NCBI GenBank assembly: GCA_035711845.1
Contig: DASTBU010000054.1
Coordinates: 17,818 to 81,817 of the forward strand
Length of the DNA stretch: 64,000 nt
Source: DASTBU01 sp035711845
GTDB lineage: Bacteria > Acidobacteriota > Vicinamibacteria > Vicinamibacterales > 2-12-FULL-66-21
Direction of reading: 5' to 3'
The translations under genes were made by a program, and so were the position numbers. The notes below the pieces were generated by a model. That model saw only the letters and a program-made list of their open reading frames with translations. It was not told the origin of the DNA and did no database searches. Positions 29,101 through 38,252 of this stretch are shown one piece after another. How positions within the stretch are numbered: position 1 is the stretch's first letter; the number at the start of each line of letters is the position of its first letter.

Positions 29101-29184
29101 GGCGCGGTCGTGCACCGCGTGAGCAAGAGCACCGAGGGCGGTTGCGACGGTCAGGAGCAAAGCGAAGAACAGCCTGGTGATCAT
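26131..29184 (-). CDS. LamG-Ig-GH127 family beta-L-arabinofuranosidase-like glycosidase
   Basis: A 1017-residue secreted enzyme for plant or microbial polysaccharide breakdown. A signal peptide (about 1-22) is followed by a concanavalin/LamG-like domain (about 40-250, ending YRIALTDEQVATIHKAGLSG). An Ig-like segment follows (about 285-355, TVETVVGTLPRLPYTIP to GTYTVTGSVPGT), then the DUF1680/GH127 catalytic domain to the end. The GH127 zinc site can be traced: an E-x-C pair in NETCATYNLLKL, and the CC pair in GFTCCNGTALESN, one cysteine being the nucleophile in characterised GH127 enzymes. The C-terminus ends in beta-sandwich strands. L-arabinofuranoside is the family substrate. Confidence 0.88.
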   Translation of the reverse strand: MITRLFFALLLTVATALGALAHAVHDRAQGGDQFLDGIGETGLVARYVLDGNAEDSSRNQFHATLRGNGATFVEDGQFRRALLLTGDGSHLQLPGNALAGEDTISVTGWLFLPTGASGPFFDFGQNASTRLVAVASAAGFRASVMVDGKVLGETAGKPLLENQWLHVAIVLDPAGRALTAYVDGARAGQASQVAVSATQIVHGTVPAANRLFIGRSQNDGEPAFHARLRDVRIYRIALTDEQVATIHKAGLSGRQLTRRRGAPAPEISTAAIPRESPLASRLSHVPDITVETVVGTLPRLPYTIPAVYRGNAKGADVRVIWPSPADNSEVMEPGTYTVTGSVPGTRFEPKATVIVKVRVGTTTPPSRLVEAFPLDHVVLERDTKGRDTPFIRNRDKFIRGLAATNPDRFLYNFRDAFGQPQPTGAEPLEGWDSQTTRLRGHASGHYLTAIAQAYASTTYDEALRANFLQKMTYLIDTLYELSQKAGRPAKDGGPFVADPTAVPPGPERDGYDSNLRAGAIRTDYWNWGVGFISAYPPDQFIMLEKGATYGTQDTQIWAPYYTLHKILAGLLDSYEVAGNKKALAIAQGMGVWVHGRLSALPADTRIRMWNRYIAGEYGGMNEVMARLFRLTGDRRFIECAKLFDNTNFFFGNASRDHGLARNVDTIRGKHANQHIPQITGALETFRSTRELPYYLIAANFWEIVNHSYMYSIGGVAGARTPNNAECFTARPDTLWENGFSPGGQNETCATYNLLKLDRQLFMFDQTAKYMDHYEQALYNHILASVAEEDAGNTYHVPLIPGSQKRFSNQDMNGFTCCNGTALESNTKLQDSIYFRSVDNRALYVNLFVPSTLNWRERKVVVQQITDFPYADTTRLVVKGSGRFDIKVRVPRWATRGFFVKINGRDQSLQPVPGSYVTLARTWEDNDTIELRMPFSFYLDPVVDQPNVASIFYGPILLAAEESGPRTDWRPITLDGDDIGDSVAGDTASLHVTIDGVAFKPFFETYGRHSVYLHVSLK

Positions 29185-29454
29185 GTCAGACAGGACTCCG
29201 GACCACGAGGGGTCGCCCGGAAAGTGGCCTCGCCGGCACCCCAGCGATATCTGCTGAGCATAGATGCCTCCGCCGCTATGTCAAGCGCGACGAGACATCC
29301 CTCGGCGTCCCATCTGCCGGTTCGGGATGGCATCCCGCGAGGTCGTCGAAATCGCGCCCGTCGCTGAGGTACAAGCCACCAAGAGCTGGCAGGCTCGACG
29401 TCTTGTCTGCCGTGCGCCAGCGCGCGACGCACTCCCAGGCGCTTGGAGGGGCTG

Positions 29455-29949
29455 CTAGCGGCGCGATGCCACCGAGAGAATCTCTCTCACGGCCTCGTCT
29501 ACCGTGAGCCGCGCGGTATCGATGACGAGCCGTGCGGTATCCCACGCACGATAGTCGCGCGCGACGACGTCGTCCCACGACGGCAGCTTCAGCCCGGGGA
29601 TGTCGGCCTCGCGCACCTCGACGCGGCGCCGATGCTCGTCCGCGTCCGAACAGACGACTTCCACGTCCAGGGCACGCGCACACGCCCGGGCGGCCACGCC
29701 CCGCCACTCGCCCCTGGTGAGCGGCCACGGATTCACCGAATCAGCAACCACGGTACGGCCGAGACGCAGGTTGTCCTCGGCGACCGCATATCCGACACGG
29801 TAACCCTGGCCATCGACGTCGCAGCCTTCGCTGCGCAGGGCCTGCTCGATCGAATCGATTCGCACATGCACGGCGTCGGTCGCGCGCGCGAGCGCCCGCG
29901 CAATCGCGGTCTTCCCGACGCCAGGCAGCCCGCTCAGGACGATGAGCAT
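29455..29949 (-). CDS. P-loop kinase-like ATPase
   Basis: A 164-residue P-loop protein of the AAA_33/zeta-toxin-like kinase group, which phosphorylates small molecules. Walker A is GLPGVGKT at about residues 8-15. A lid/helix region follows (AIARALARATDAVHVRIDSIEQAL), and a strand TVVADSVNPWP probably carries the acceptor-site aspartate. Start at 29949 or 29967; neither has a good ribosome binding site. It is divergent from the thioesterase gene by about 56 bp. Substrate unknown. Confidence 0.75.
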   Translation of the reverse strand: MLIVLSGLPGVGKTAIARALARATDAVHVRIDSIEQALRSEGCDVDGQGYRVGYAVAEDNLRLGRTVVADSVNPWPLTRGEWRGVAARACARALDVEVVCSDADEHRRRVEVREADIPGLKLPSWDDVVARDYRAWDTARLVIDTARLTVDEAVREILSVASRR

Positions 29950-30005
29950 GGACGAGAGCGCATGCAAGTAAGCGGATGAGGACTGGCTCAGACTACCATC
30001 TGTCC

Positions 30006-30440
30006 ATGAATGCAGCGAACGTGGCCTTTCGTCGGGAGATCCAGGACAGCTTCGCCCGGCAGGGCTTCATGCATACGATCGGCGCCGCTCTCTCGCGCGT
30101 CGAGCCCGGCGAGGTCCACATCCGGCTCGCGCTGACACCGGCGCTCGGCCAGCAGAACGGGTTCGGACACGCGGGAGCCATCGCCGCGATTGCCGACACG
30201 GCGTGCGGCTACGCCGCGCTGTCGGTCGCGCCGCCGGACCACGACGTGCTGGCCGTCGAGTTCAAAATCAATCTCGTGGCGCCCGCCCGCACTCCGCATG
30301 CAGAGGCGCGAGCGGTTGTCCTCCGCCGCGGCCGTACGCTGACGATCGCGCGTGCCGACGTCTTCGGTCTGGACGGGCGGGGCGAGTCGCTGATTGCGAC
30401 GATGCTCGAGACGGCGATCGTGAGGCCGAGAACCGTGTGA
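30006..30440 (+). CDS. PaaI-type hotdog thioesterase
   Basis: A 144-residue hotdog-fold thioesterase that would hydrolyse acyl-CoA. The family pattern is clear: a long N-terminal helix (FRREIQDSFARQGFMHTIGA), then the active-site region QNGFGHAGAIAAIADTACGYAAL, in which the HAG followed by an acidic residue is typical of PaaI-like enzymes, and the strand VLAVEFKINLVAPA. The start at 30006 gives the normal length. It converges with the beta-lactamase-like/VanX fusion gene. Substrate range unknown. Confidence 0.85.
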   Translation: MNAANVAFRREIQDSFARQGFMHTIGAALSRVEPGEVHIRLALTPALGQQNGFGHAGAIAAIADTACGYAALSVAPPDHDVLAVEFKINLVAPARTPHAEARAVVLRRGRTLTIARADVFGLDGRGESLIATMLETAIVRPRTV

Positions 30441-30477
30441 GCGCACCGTACGATGAGTGTGTTCCCGGTGGGTGGCC

Positions 30478-32883
30478 TTACCGGCTGCCCGAAAGCCTCT
30501 CGAAGGGGATGTTCAAGATCGGGTACTCGCGCCAGCTGTTGAAGTCGAAGTGCCACCATTCGGCTTCGTAGACCGTGAACCCTTCCGATTCCATCACCTG
30601 CCGCAGGAGCTCTCGGTGCCAGCGCTGGCGCGAGGTGCCGCCAGGATAGTCCGGGTACGAGCGGTCGGAGAACTCGTCGTATCCGCCGACCATCTGGACG
30701 GGTTCCCCCGACGCGAGGTCGTACAGCGTGAGGTCCACCGCGCAGCCGCGGTTGTGGCGAGACCCCTGCGACGGGTCCGCGACGAACACGCGCTGCGCGG
30801 CAGGCGTGGCTTCCCAGAACATCTTCGTCACCGCCCAGGGTCGATACGCGTCGTGGATCAGGAGCCCGTACCCCCGCGCCTTCAGCTGTCGATGTGCGCG
30901 CATGACGGCCTCGGCCGCCGGCCGCTGCATGAACGCACGTGCCTGACCATAGAACGCGGTGCTCATGAAGTTGTTCGTCGTCGCGTAACGAATCTCGTAC
31001 TTGATGGTCGGATCCAGCGACGAGAGCTCCACCAGATCCGAGGGGCGCTTGCCGGTTTCGACGGGTGGCGAACCGGCGGACGCGAGCGCTCGCAATTCGC
31101 TGGGCGGCTTGAGCGGCGTGATCCGGAACGTGCCCTCCTCGAGTCCGACGGGCCGGCGCGGGAACCGCAGGCCGCCGAGGTCGATCGCTCTGGCTGGCTC
31201 GTTGGGCCCCTTCCGAACGAAGCGGACCTGCTCGCCGTCGTAGAGACCCGACTTCGGAAATGCGAATTGGTCCGGCGCGACTTCTTCGAGCGGATAGAGA
31301 AAGAACCATTCGATGAGTGCGTAAAGCGTTCCTTCGCGCTCGAGCACGTACAGCACGTCGTGGTTCCACCCGTACTCGCCGACGAGCCCCATCCATTTCG
31401 AGGGAGCCGGCGCGGGCTTGCCAGTTTCCACTCGACGGTAGACGCGGGTGCCCATGTGTATCGAGCCGTCCGCTGCCGGTGTCAGCCGGCCGCCATACGC
31501 AAGAGGGCCGTCGATCATCAACTGATCGCCGATTTGCTTCACGTCGGTTCTGATTTCTCCAAGGTCTGCCATCAGCCGCGGGCCCCGCGCGATCAGTTCG
31601 AGGCGGCGCGATCCGTCGGACGCATAGATACCGGCCAGACGTCTAACCTGCTCGACGGGCACAGCGTCCGGGATCGACAGTTCGGGCAGCGGCTGGTTGT
31701 CACCGACGCGCAGCATCGCCCGGACGGCTTCGGTGGCGATGTGCGTCATCACCGGGTTCGTGCAGTCGAGCGTGGTGGCGACGGCGACGCCGAGCTTGCG
31801 CTCCGTGAGCGCCTGCAACTCGGTGGCAAACCCGTAGATTGCGCCGTTGTGCCCGACGCGGCGCTCTCCCTCGAAGACCGAGACGTTGAACCCAAGCCCG
31901 AATCCCTGCCGCGCATCAGGCGGCGCGAATTGCGGCGCCCACATCGTTTCCAGGGTTTCGGGCCTCAGGACGGGACCGTTCACACCGGATCCGCGGCGGA
32001 ACAGCATGCTCATGAAGCGGGCGAGGTCCGTGACGGTTGAATACATGCTGCCTGCGGGCGCCATGCCGAGCTGGAACGTCGGCGCTTCGAACCGGGTGCC
32101 GTGATAGGTCCACATGAAGGCCCGCGCGAGATCTGGCGTTACCGAAGACGTCGGTGCGAAGGCGCTTTTTCGCAGGCCGATAGGCTCGAGCACCCGCTCC
32201 CGCAGCGCCTCGGCGAATGGCCTCTTCGCCAGCACTTCGAGCACGCGACCAACGACGGCGATCCCGGCGTTCGAATACTTGGTGTAGGTTCCCGGTGCGT
32301 AGACGAGGGTCGTCCGGTTGAGTGATTCGACCGTCTGCGCAAGCGACGGCGCGGTGGCGTCGAAGTAGTGTCCCACCGGCGGCTCGCGCACGAGCCCCGC
32401 ACGGTGCGACATGAGCTGACGCAGGGTGATTGGCGCGTCAAAGGGATTCGATGGCTTGAAGTCAGGGAGATACCTCGTCACGTGCGCGTCGAGATCGACT
32501 TCCCCCCGTTCGACGAGCTGCATCACGCCGATGTCGGTGAACAGCTTCGAAACGGACCCGACGCGATACACCGTTTCCGGCGAGGCCGGTCGGGTGCGTT
32601 CCGCGTCCACGTAGCCGAACCCTCTGGTCCAGACGACCTCCTCGTCCTCGACGAGCGCGATCGACAGGGCCGGGAGCCCTTTGTCCTGCATCTCGTGCGC
32701 GATCAGGCGCTCGGTCTGCGCAATTGCCGGTGCGTAGCGCGCGGCAGCCCCAACCGTCTGCGCCGGCACCACGGGCCGGATTCCCCAGGACGGTGCACCG
32801 ACGCTGAACCCCGCGACGATCACGACGCACGCGGAGGCAGCAATCCTGCCGGCCGTGCGAAGGGAACCCGCTGATCGCATCAT
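30478..32883 (-). CDS. Serine beta-lactamase-like hydrolase fused to VanX-type D-Ala-D-Ala dipeptidase
   Basis: An 801-residue secreted two-enzyme protein. After an N-terminal signal/anchor (about 10-30) comes a class C beta-lactamase/DD-peptidase-like domain (about 50-400) with SVSK at 110-113, YSN in TKYSNAG and a GHNG motif. A beta-rich linker (about 400-590) follows. The C-terminal part (about 600-801) is an M15D dipeptidase with the zinc motif SRHNRGCAVDL and the catalytic EAEWWHFDF. VanX-type enzymes hydrolyse D-Ala-D-Ala; the serine domain may release or hydrolyse D-Ala peptides. Start ATG 32883 overlaps the stop of the CocE-like hydrolase gene by 4 bp. All key residues of both active sites are present. 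Confidence 0.88.
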   Translation of the reverse strand: MMRSAGSLRTAGRIAASACVVIVAGFSVGAPSWGIRPVVPAQTVGAAARYAPAIAQTERLIAHEMQDKGLPALSIALVEDEEVVWTRGFGYVDAERTRPASPETVYRVGSVSKLFTDIGVMQLVERGEVDLDAHVTRYLPDFKPSNPFDAPITLRQLMSHRAGLVREPPVGHYFDATAPSLAQTVESLNRTTLVYAPGTYTKYSNAGIAVVGRVLEVLAKRPFAEALRERVLEPIGLRKSAFAPTSSVTPDLARAFMWTYHGTRFEAPTFQLGMAPAGSMYSTVTDLARFMSMLFRRGSGVNGPVLRPETLETMWAPQFAPPDARQGFGLGFNVSVFEGERRVGHNGAIYGFATELQALTERKLGVAVATTLDCTNPVMTHIATEAVRAMLRVGDNQPLPELSIPDAVPVEQVRRLAGIYASDGSRRLELIARGPRLMADLGEIRTDVKQIGDQLMIDGPLAYGGRLTPAADGSIHMGTRVYRRVETGKPAPAPSKWMGLVGEYGWNHDVLYVLEREGTLYALIEWFFLYPLEEVAPDQFAFPKSGLYDGEQVRFVRKGPNEPARAIDLGGLRFPRRPVGLEEGTFRITPLKPPSELRALASAGSPPVETGKRPSDLVELSSLDPTIKYEIRYATTNNFMSTAFYGQARAFMQRPAAEAVMRAHRQLKARGYGLLIHDAYRPWAVTKMFWEATPAAQRVFVADPSQGSRHNRGCAVDLTLYDLASGEPVQMVGGYDEFSDRSYPDYPGGTSRQRWHRELLRQVMESEGFTVYEAEWWHFDFNSWREYPILNIPFERLSGSR

Positions 32884-34805
32884 CTGTTCTGATGCTCCTG
32901 GGCCGCGATGGGCACGAGCAGGTGCGACGCGCGTGGACCACCGCGGTACAGACGCTGCGTAGCAGGCCGGAAGTCGCTGTCTTTCGCTTCGTAGATGTTC
33001 GTGAACACTTGTGGGTTCCGGTCGATCACCGGAAACCACGTGCTCTGAACCTGAACCATGAGCCGGTGTCCTTTGAGAAAGCGGTGGTTCCGGTCGGGCA
33101 GGTCTATCGTGATCGTCGCCGGCTCGTTCGGAACGAGTGCTTCCGGTTTCCTGAAGCTGTTGCGGTACTTCGCCCGGAACACCTCGGCCGACACCAGCAT
33201 CTGGAAATGGCCCATTCGCACCCCGGCCGGGTTGGGCTCGTTGTCCTTCGCCGTGCCCGGATAGACGTCAATCAGCTTCACGATGAAGTCCGAGTCCGTG
33301 CCAGAACTGGCGACGAACAGCTTCGCCTGGATCGGCCCCGAGATGGTGACATCCTCCTGCAGTTCGTCGGTCTCGTAGACCAGCACGTCCGGGCGCGACG
33401 CCGCAAAGCGCTGATCCTCGAGCATCCACAGGTGACCCTGCGTGAAGCGGGTCTCCGCGGTGTACGGAACCGGCCTGGCCGGATCGCTGACATAGAGGTC
33501 CGCGCCGTCGTCTTGCGTAGGCGGCTCGTCGAGTGCGAGCCCCCCGTCCGCCCGCAGGAAAAGCCGGTGCATCTCGGAAGGCGTGTGGTGCGGCCAGGCA
33601 TTGAACCGCTTCCAGGTGTTTCCACCTGTCTCGAACGCCAACACCTCCGGCAGGTTCAACGGCCCCTTGTCCTTCAGGTGATGCACGAAGAACGGGAACT
33701 GGACCTCCTGGCGGAAATAGGTGGCCGTGGCTTCGTTGAACTGGATGTTGCCCAGGGAGCGTCCGTCCGGATGACTGTTCCAGCCGCCGTGACTCCACGG
33801 ACCGACCACCAGCGTGCTGCGGTTCGTGGGATTCCGCTTCTCGATCTCGCGGTAGATCGTCATCGGCCCGTAGAAGTCCTCGGCGTCGAACCAGCCGGCC
33901 ACGTTCAGCACGGGAATCGTAATGCCGTTGAGATACGGCAGCATGTTCTGCGCTTCCCAGTACGCGTCGTAATCCGGGTGCTGCATGTAAGCGTTCCACT
34001 CGGGAACCTGATCGTGGAAGTAGCGGGCGTTGACGTTCTTCACCGAACCCAGCTCCAGGAAGAAGCGGTAGCCGTCCGGCGTGCCCGGGTCGAACCTTCC
34101 TCGGTCCGACTCCGATGGCCCCGTGCGGGCGCGCGCCGCCCCGGAGAGCCACGAGAACGTGTACATGAGGCGAAAGGCGCCATTGTGATGAAAATCGTCG
34201 CCCAGCCACATGTCGGAGGGAGAGGCCTGGGGCGACGCGGCCTCGAGCGCCGGGTGGGCGTCGATCATGCCGTGGACGACCTGAAAGCCCGGGTACGACG
34301 TGCCAATCATCCCCACGCGGCCATTGTTGTTCGCCACGTGTTGCACGAGCCACTCGATCGTGTCGTAGGTGTCGCTGCTCTCGTCGGTTTCCGTCGCCGT
34401 CTTTCGGGGCTTGTGCGGGCGCATCACGGTGAAGGCGCCCTCGGACTTGAACTTCCCGCGGACGTCCTGGAAGACGAAAATGAACCCCTCCTGCTCGAAC
34501 TCATGCGAATGCGGCGATGGGCCCAGAAACGTCCTGTAGCTGTCGGGCCCATACGGACCGGTGCCGTACGGCGTCCGCAGCAGCAGGATCGGAAACCTCT
34601 CGTCCGTGCGGACCGGAGCATAGATCGTCGTGTGGAGCTTGACCCCGTCGCGCATCGCGATGTCGTGCTCCGACTTGCGATAGTTCGCCTTGACGTCGTA
34701 CGCCGGTGCGGCCTGCTCGCGCACGGGTCGAGTGGCCCACGGCCCGGTGGAGAGCCCGAGCGCGCACACGAAGCTTGTGCACAGCACATTGACCGAACGG
34801 CGCAT
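32880..34805 (-). CDS. CocE/NonD family hydrolase (X-Pro dipeptidyl-peptidase-like), secreted
   Basis: A 641-residue secreted alpha/beta hydrolase. The start at 34805 has GAGGGG 6 bp upstream and opens a signal peptide (to about residue 30). The S15-type pattern is visible: MRDGVKLHTTIYAP, FVFQDVRGKFKSEG, the nucleophile elbow GTSYPG, and PWSHGGW with the likely active-site histidine. The C-terminal jelly-roll domain (from about 400) ends in a substrate-binding sandwich. Members cleave X-Pro dipeptides, cocaine-like esters or beta-lactam precursors. It is upstream of and coupled to the beta-lactamase-like/VanX fusion, suggesting shared work on peptides. Confidence 0.87.
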   Translation of the reverse strand: MRRSVNVLCTSFVCALGLSTGPWATRPVREQAAPAYDVKANYRKSEHDIAMRDGVKLHTTIYAPVRTDERFPILLLRTPYGTGPYGPDSYRTFLGPSPHSHEFEQEGFIFVFQDVRGKFKSEGAFTVMRPHKPRKTATETDESSDTYDTIEWLVQHVANNNGRVGMIGTSYPGFQVVHGMIDAHPALEAASPQASPSDMWLGDDFHHNGAFRLMYTFSWLSGAARARTGPSESDRGRFDPGTPDGYRFFLELGSVKNVNARYFHDQVPEWNAYMQHPDYDAYWEAQNMLPYLNGITIPVLNVAGWFDAEDFYGPMTIYREIEKRNPTNRSTLVVGPWSHGGWNSHPDGRSLGNIQFNEATATYFRQEVQFPFFVHHLKDKGPLNLPEVLAFETGGNTWKRFNAWPHHTPSEMHRLFLRADGGLALDEPPTQDDGADLYVSDPARPVPYTAETRFTQGHLWMLEDQRFAASRPDVLVYETDELQEDVTISGPIQAKLFVASSGTDSDFIVKLIDVYPGTAKDNEPNPAGVRMGHFQMLVSAEVFRAKYRNSFRKPEALVPNEPATITIDLPDRNHRFLKGHRLMVQVQSTWFPVIDRNPQVFTNIYEAKDSDFRPATQRLYRGGPRASHLLVPIAAQEHQNR

Positions 34806-34849
34806 GTGGTACCCCTCGTGAGGCCGCTGACGCACGGCCGGCAGCCTGA

Positions 34850-37711
34850 TCAGAAGTCGAGACGGAATCCGAGTTGCTGTCGCCGTTTCTCGAGCGCGTC
34901 GGCCGGCAGCCCGAAGATCGATGACTGGAGGCTGCCCTGAAACGCGGTGAAATTGTTCGTGTTGAACGCGTTGAACAGTTCCCAGAAACCGGAGACGCGC
35001 ACCTTCGGCCCGATCCGGAACGTCTTCATCAGGCGGAAGTCCACCGTATTGAAGCTGTCGCCCCGCCGCGAGTTCCTCGACTCGGGGCGATCGGCGAACG
35101 GATCGTCATCGAGCTGGTCCCGGGTGGAGACGCTGAACGGCAACGCACTGCGATACGTCCAGATCCCCGCGAGCTGCACGTCGAAGGGCAACGTGTGGGC
35201 ACCGTTCAGCACGACATTGTGGCGTCGATCCGAGTTGTCCGGTCCTTCGTCCTCCGAAAGATCGAATTCTCCGTTGATGCGTGCATTGTTGGTGGGGCCC
35301 CCACCAAAGATGCCCGCCGTGAAGTTCGACGAGGTCTTGGCGAGCGTGTACGCGAGCTGGAGGTTCGTCGTCCCCCTGCGGAAGCGCACCTCGGCCTGCA
35401 GCGCGTTGTAGCGCACCCACCCGAGGTTCTGGAGCGTGCCCGTGCCCGCGAAACGCGGGTCGGGCCGGACGATCTGGTTGCCCACGAGATCCGCGTTCGT
35501 GTCGACGAACAGAACCTGATCCTCGCCGCGGCTGTGGACGTAGTCGGCCTGCACGGAGACATCCCGCATCAGCTCGTAGGTGACGCCCGCCGTGTACTGT
35601 GCCGTGTAGGGCACCTGGAGGTCGGGGTCGAGCAGGTTCAGGCCACGCACCTGCCGCGGTGCGAGCGACAGATCCGGAAAGAACGGGTAGTTCTGTGCCA
35701 GGAACTCGCGCAGCACCTCGCGGCTGCCGGCGGGATCGGCCGGGTCGAAGAACGGGTTGAGCCCGGGGTTGGTGGCGTCCAGCGTGATGATCCCGTCCGA
35801 GAGCAGCGAGTTGATGATGTAGATGGCGTTGAAGTTGTTGTGGACCTGGTCGTAGAAGAGGCCCGCAGCCCCGCGGATCGTGAGCGGCATGTCTTCGAGC
35901 GGTTTCCAGGTCAATCCGAAGCGCGGCGCGATGTTGTCCGTGTCCACGTTCGTCTTCGTGACCTTCGGATCGCCCCCGAGCTGCGCCACGATCCGGTTGT
36001 TCTTGTCGTCGACGAACTCGTTGCCCGCTTCCACGCTGCGATCGAGGTCGTACCGCACACCCAGATTCAACGTCAGAGCATCCGACACGCGCCAGGTGTC
36101 CTGGGCGAAGAAGCTGAAGCCCCAGATGTTGGTCTTGGCCGTCGTCCCCCCGACATTCCCGGTGAACACGTCCGGCCAGCTCTCCGGGTCGTTGATGTCG
36201 AACTCGGCGTCGAACGGGTGAATCCACCGGCCGTCGTGGAAGTTGACGATATCGATGATCGTGCGCACCTGTGACGCCTGCCCTCCGAACTTGAACTGGT
36301 GCTGCCCGGTCACATACGAGAAGTTCTCGATCAGGTTCAGGTTTTCTTCACCTTCCAGGCCTGTGAAGACCGTGCAGCCGAAGTTCGCGCCCGGATACAG
36401 CCGCCCGGCGAACGTGCCCGGAGGGCCCAGCGTCAGGTGCACCGGGCCGCCAGTGCCCGACTTCGGGCAGATGATGGGCGGCTTGTTCGAGCCCCAGAAG
36501 ACGCGCAACTCGTTGAACGCGGTGTTGGTGATCGAGCTGGTCCAGTTGCCGACGATATTGTAGACCGGACCGCCGAAGGTCTCGCGACGTTCGGCCGTGT
36601 CGAACGCGCCCCCGTTGCCGACCTGCAGCTTCTTCGAGTGATCGTAGCGGACCGACACGCGGTTTCGCGTGTCCGCCTGAACATCACCCTTGATGATGTA
36701 CGGCGTATCCTCCGTGCTCGTGGGCAGGATCGTTTCGATCCCGCGATCGCGCCAGTAATCGGAGAGGCCGAGCACGACCGACGAGGACGAATCGAGCCGT
36801 TCGAGGCCGGCAAAGAAGAACAGCCGGTCCTTCATCACCGGTCCGCCGAGGAAGCCGCCGAATCGCTGCTGGTCGAGCGGCGGCGCGTCGTCCTCGAACT
36901 GCGGTTCGCCGTTCTCGAAGAATCCGGCGAAGGGCGCCGCGTCCAGCGCATCGTCGCGGAAGAACCCGTACGCGCGGCCGGTAAACGTGTTGGTGCCGCT
37001 GCGCGTGATGACGTTCAACAGTCCGCCCGAAGCCGTGCCGTACTCGGCCGCAAACGAGCTCGTCATCACCTGGAACTCCTGGATCCAGTCCTGCGCGAAC
37101 GACGAGGCCTGGCTGCCGTAGTAATTCCACTCGTTCGACGCGCCGTCCACGAAGATGCCATTGGCATACCCGCGCTGGCCGTTGGACGACAGCGTCTCGC
37201 CGTTTCCGCCGACGCCGGTCGTCACGCCGGGTGCGAGCTTCGCAAGGTCGCTGAAATTCCGGCTGATGGTGGGCAGGTCGTCGATCTGCCTGCTGTCGAT
37301 CACCGACCCCAGCGTATGCTGCGTCGTCTCGAGAATGGCTCCCTCGCCGACGATGGTGACGACCTGCTCCACGGTCCCGACCTTCAAGGTGAGGTCGATT
37401 GTCGCGTCCTGACCGACGGCGAGAACCAGCTGCTCGCGACGCGCCGGGCTGAAACCGTCGAGCGTCGCCTGCAGCTGGTAGGCTCCCGCGGGGAGATTCG
37501 GCAGGTAATACTCGCCGACGTCGGTCGTGGTGACCGTGCGCGTGAGGTTCGTCTCGAGAGCTCGCACTGTGACGAGAACGCCGGGCAGCACGGCCCCCTG
37601 CTCGTCGACGATCTTGCCGCGTACGGTCGCCATTGCGGTTTGAGCACCGATCGGAGCCGAAACCGTCAGGCACAGCGCGATCGAGAACGACACTGTCCGG
37701 AGCATGGCCAT
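34850..37711 (-). CDS. Outer membrane TonB-dependent-type receptor with carboxypeptidase regulatory domain
   Basis: A 953-residue outer-membrane barrel protein of the OmpA/TonB-receptor type expanded in Acidobacteriota. The start at 37711 has GGGAGG 5 bp upstream. A signal peptide (about 1-23) is followed by a carboxypeptidase D regulatory-like domain (about 28-110, VRGKIVDEQGAVLPGVLVTV to YYLPNLPAGAYQLQ). A plug domain comes next (VDGASNEWNYYG, VMTSSFAAEYGTASGG), then the barrel. The C-terminus ends in LGFRLDF, a phenylalanine-terminated beta strand typical of Bam-inserted proteins. It likely takes up oligosaccharides or peptides; no ligand is evident. Confidence 0.9.
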   Translation of the reverse strand: MAMLRTVSFSIALCLTVSAPIGAQTAMATVRGKIVDEQGAVLPGVLVTVRALETNLTRTVTTTDVGEYYLPNLPAGAYQLQATLDGFSPARREQLVLAVGQDATIDLTLKVGTVEQVVTIVGEGAILETTQHTLGSVIDSRQIDDLPTISRNFSDLAKLAPGVTTGVGGNGETLSSNGQRGYANGIFVDGASNEWNYYGSQASSFAQDWIQEFQVMTSSFAAEYGTASGGLLNVITRSGTNTFTGRAYGFFRDDALDAAPFAGFFENGEPQFEDDAPPLDQQRFGGFLGGPVMKDRLFFFAGLERLDSSSSVVLGLSDYWRDRGIETILPTSTEDTPYIIKGDVQADTRNRVSVRYDHSKKLQVGNGGAFDTAERRETFGGPVYNIVGNWTSSITNTAFNELRVFWGSNKPPIICPKSGTGGPVHLTLGPPGTFAGRLYPGANFGCTVFTGLEGEENLNLIENFSYVTGQHQFKFGGQASQVRTIIDIVNFHDGRWIHPFDAEFDINDPESWPDVFTGNVGGTTAKTNIWGFSFFAQDTWRVSDALTLNLGVRYDLDRSVEAGNEFVDDKNNRIVAQLGGDPKVTKTNVDTDNIAPRFGLTWKPLEDMPLTIRGAAGLFYDQVHNNFNAIYIINSLLSDGIITLDATNPGLNPFFDPADPAGSREVLREFLAQNYPFFPDLSLAPRQVRGLNLLDPDLQVPYTAQYTAGVTYELMRDVSVQADYVHSRGEDQVLFVDTNADLVGNQIVRPDPRFAGTGTLQNLGWVRYNALQAEVRFRRGTTNLQLAYTLAKTSSNFTAGIFGGGPTNNARINGEFDLSEDEGPDNSDRRHNVVLNGAHTLPFDVQLAGIWTYRSALPFSVSTRDQLDDDPFADRPESRNSRRGDSFNTVDFRLMKTFRIGPKVRVSGFWELFNAFNTNNFTAFQGSLQSSIFGLPADALEKRRQQLGFRLDF

Positions 37712-37927
37712 GAGAACCTCCCGTCTGCTGTCAACGATCAGGTGGGACGTGATGCCGGGGCATCGGTCCGACCCGCCGAGCCCGGACCGTGACGGGGTGA
37801 GTGGCCGAGAGGGGGACTCAGCGAAGCCGGACTATAGACCTATGGAGAAGCGGGATCAAGCTCGGCCTTGACGGCGTGGAAGGCGGAACAGAACCTCGCG
37901 AGGTCTCGACCTCGTCCTGCTCGCTGT

Positions 37928-38022
37928 CGCCTGCTGGCGGACGGCAAACACCGCAAAGTCGCGCTCACCACGTGCCTCCGCAAGTCCTGACGATCCTCAA
38001 CGCGATGGTGCGGACCAACAAC
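37928..38022 (+). pseudogene. IS110 family transposase C-terminal remnant
   Basis: The frame reads RLLADGKHRKVALTTCLRK and then, after a one-base shift, LTILNAMVRTNN. This is the tail conserved in IS110 transposases (a basic KVAL helix followed by LNAM-R). The rest of the element is missing. It marks the left edge of the lower-GC island. Confidence 0.65.
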
Positions 38023-38252
38023 CTGGCCGCACACTGCTCAACAGGCCGGCGGTTGACTCCCAAGACAGTTCTATCGTCTCTCTCGTTCGCATGCCGTCAC
38101 TTGTTGATACGGGACGCTCTTTAACAGAACGGTGCTCCGTATGAGACTTTGTGCACTCGGAAGGCAGACTTCGGTGTCGTCTTTTGGCGTGTGCTCGCCA
38201 CATTGCCTGGCGTTGGTCTTGCATCGGCGCGGTCGCTGGCGCCGGGTCAGTA

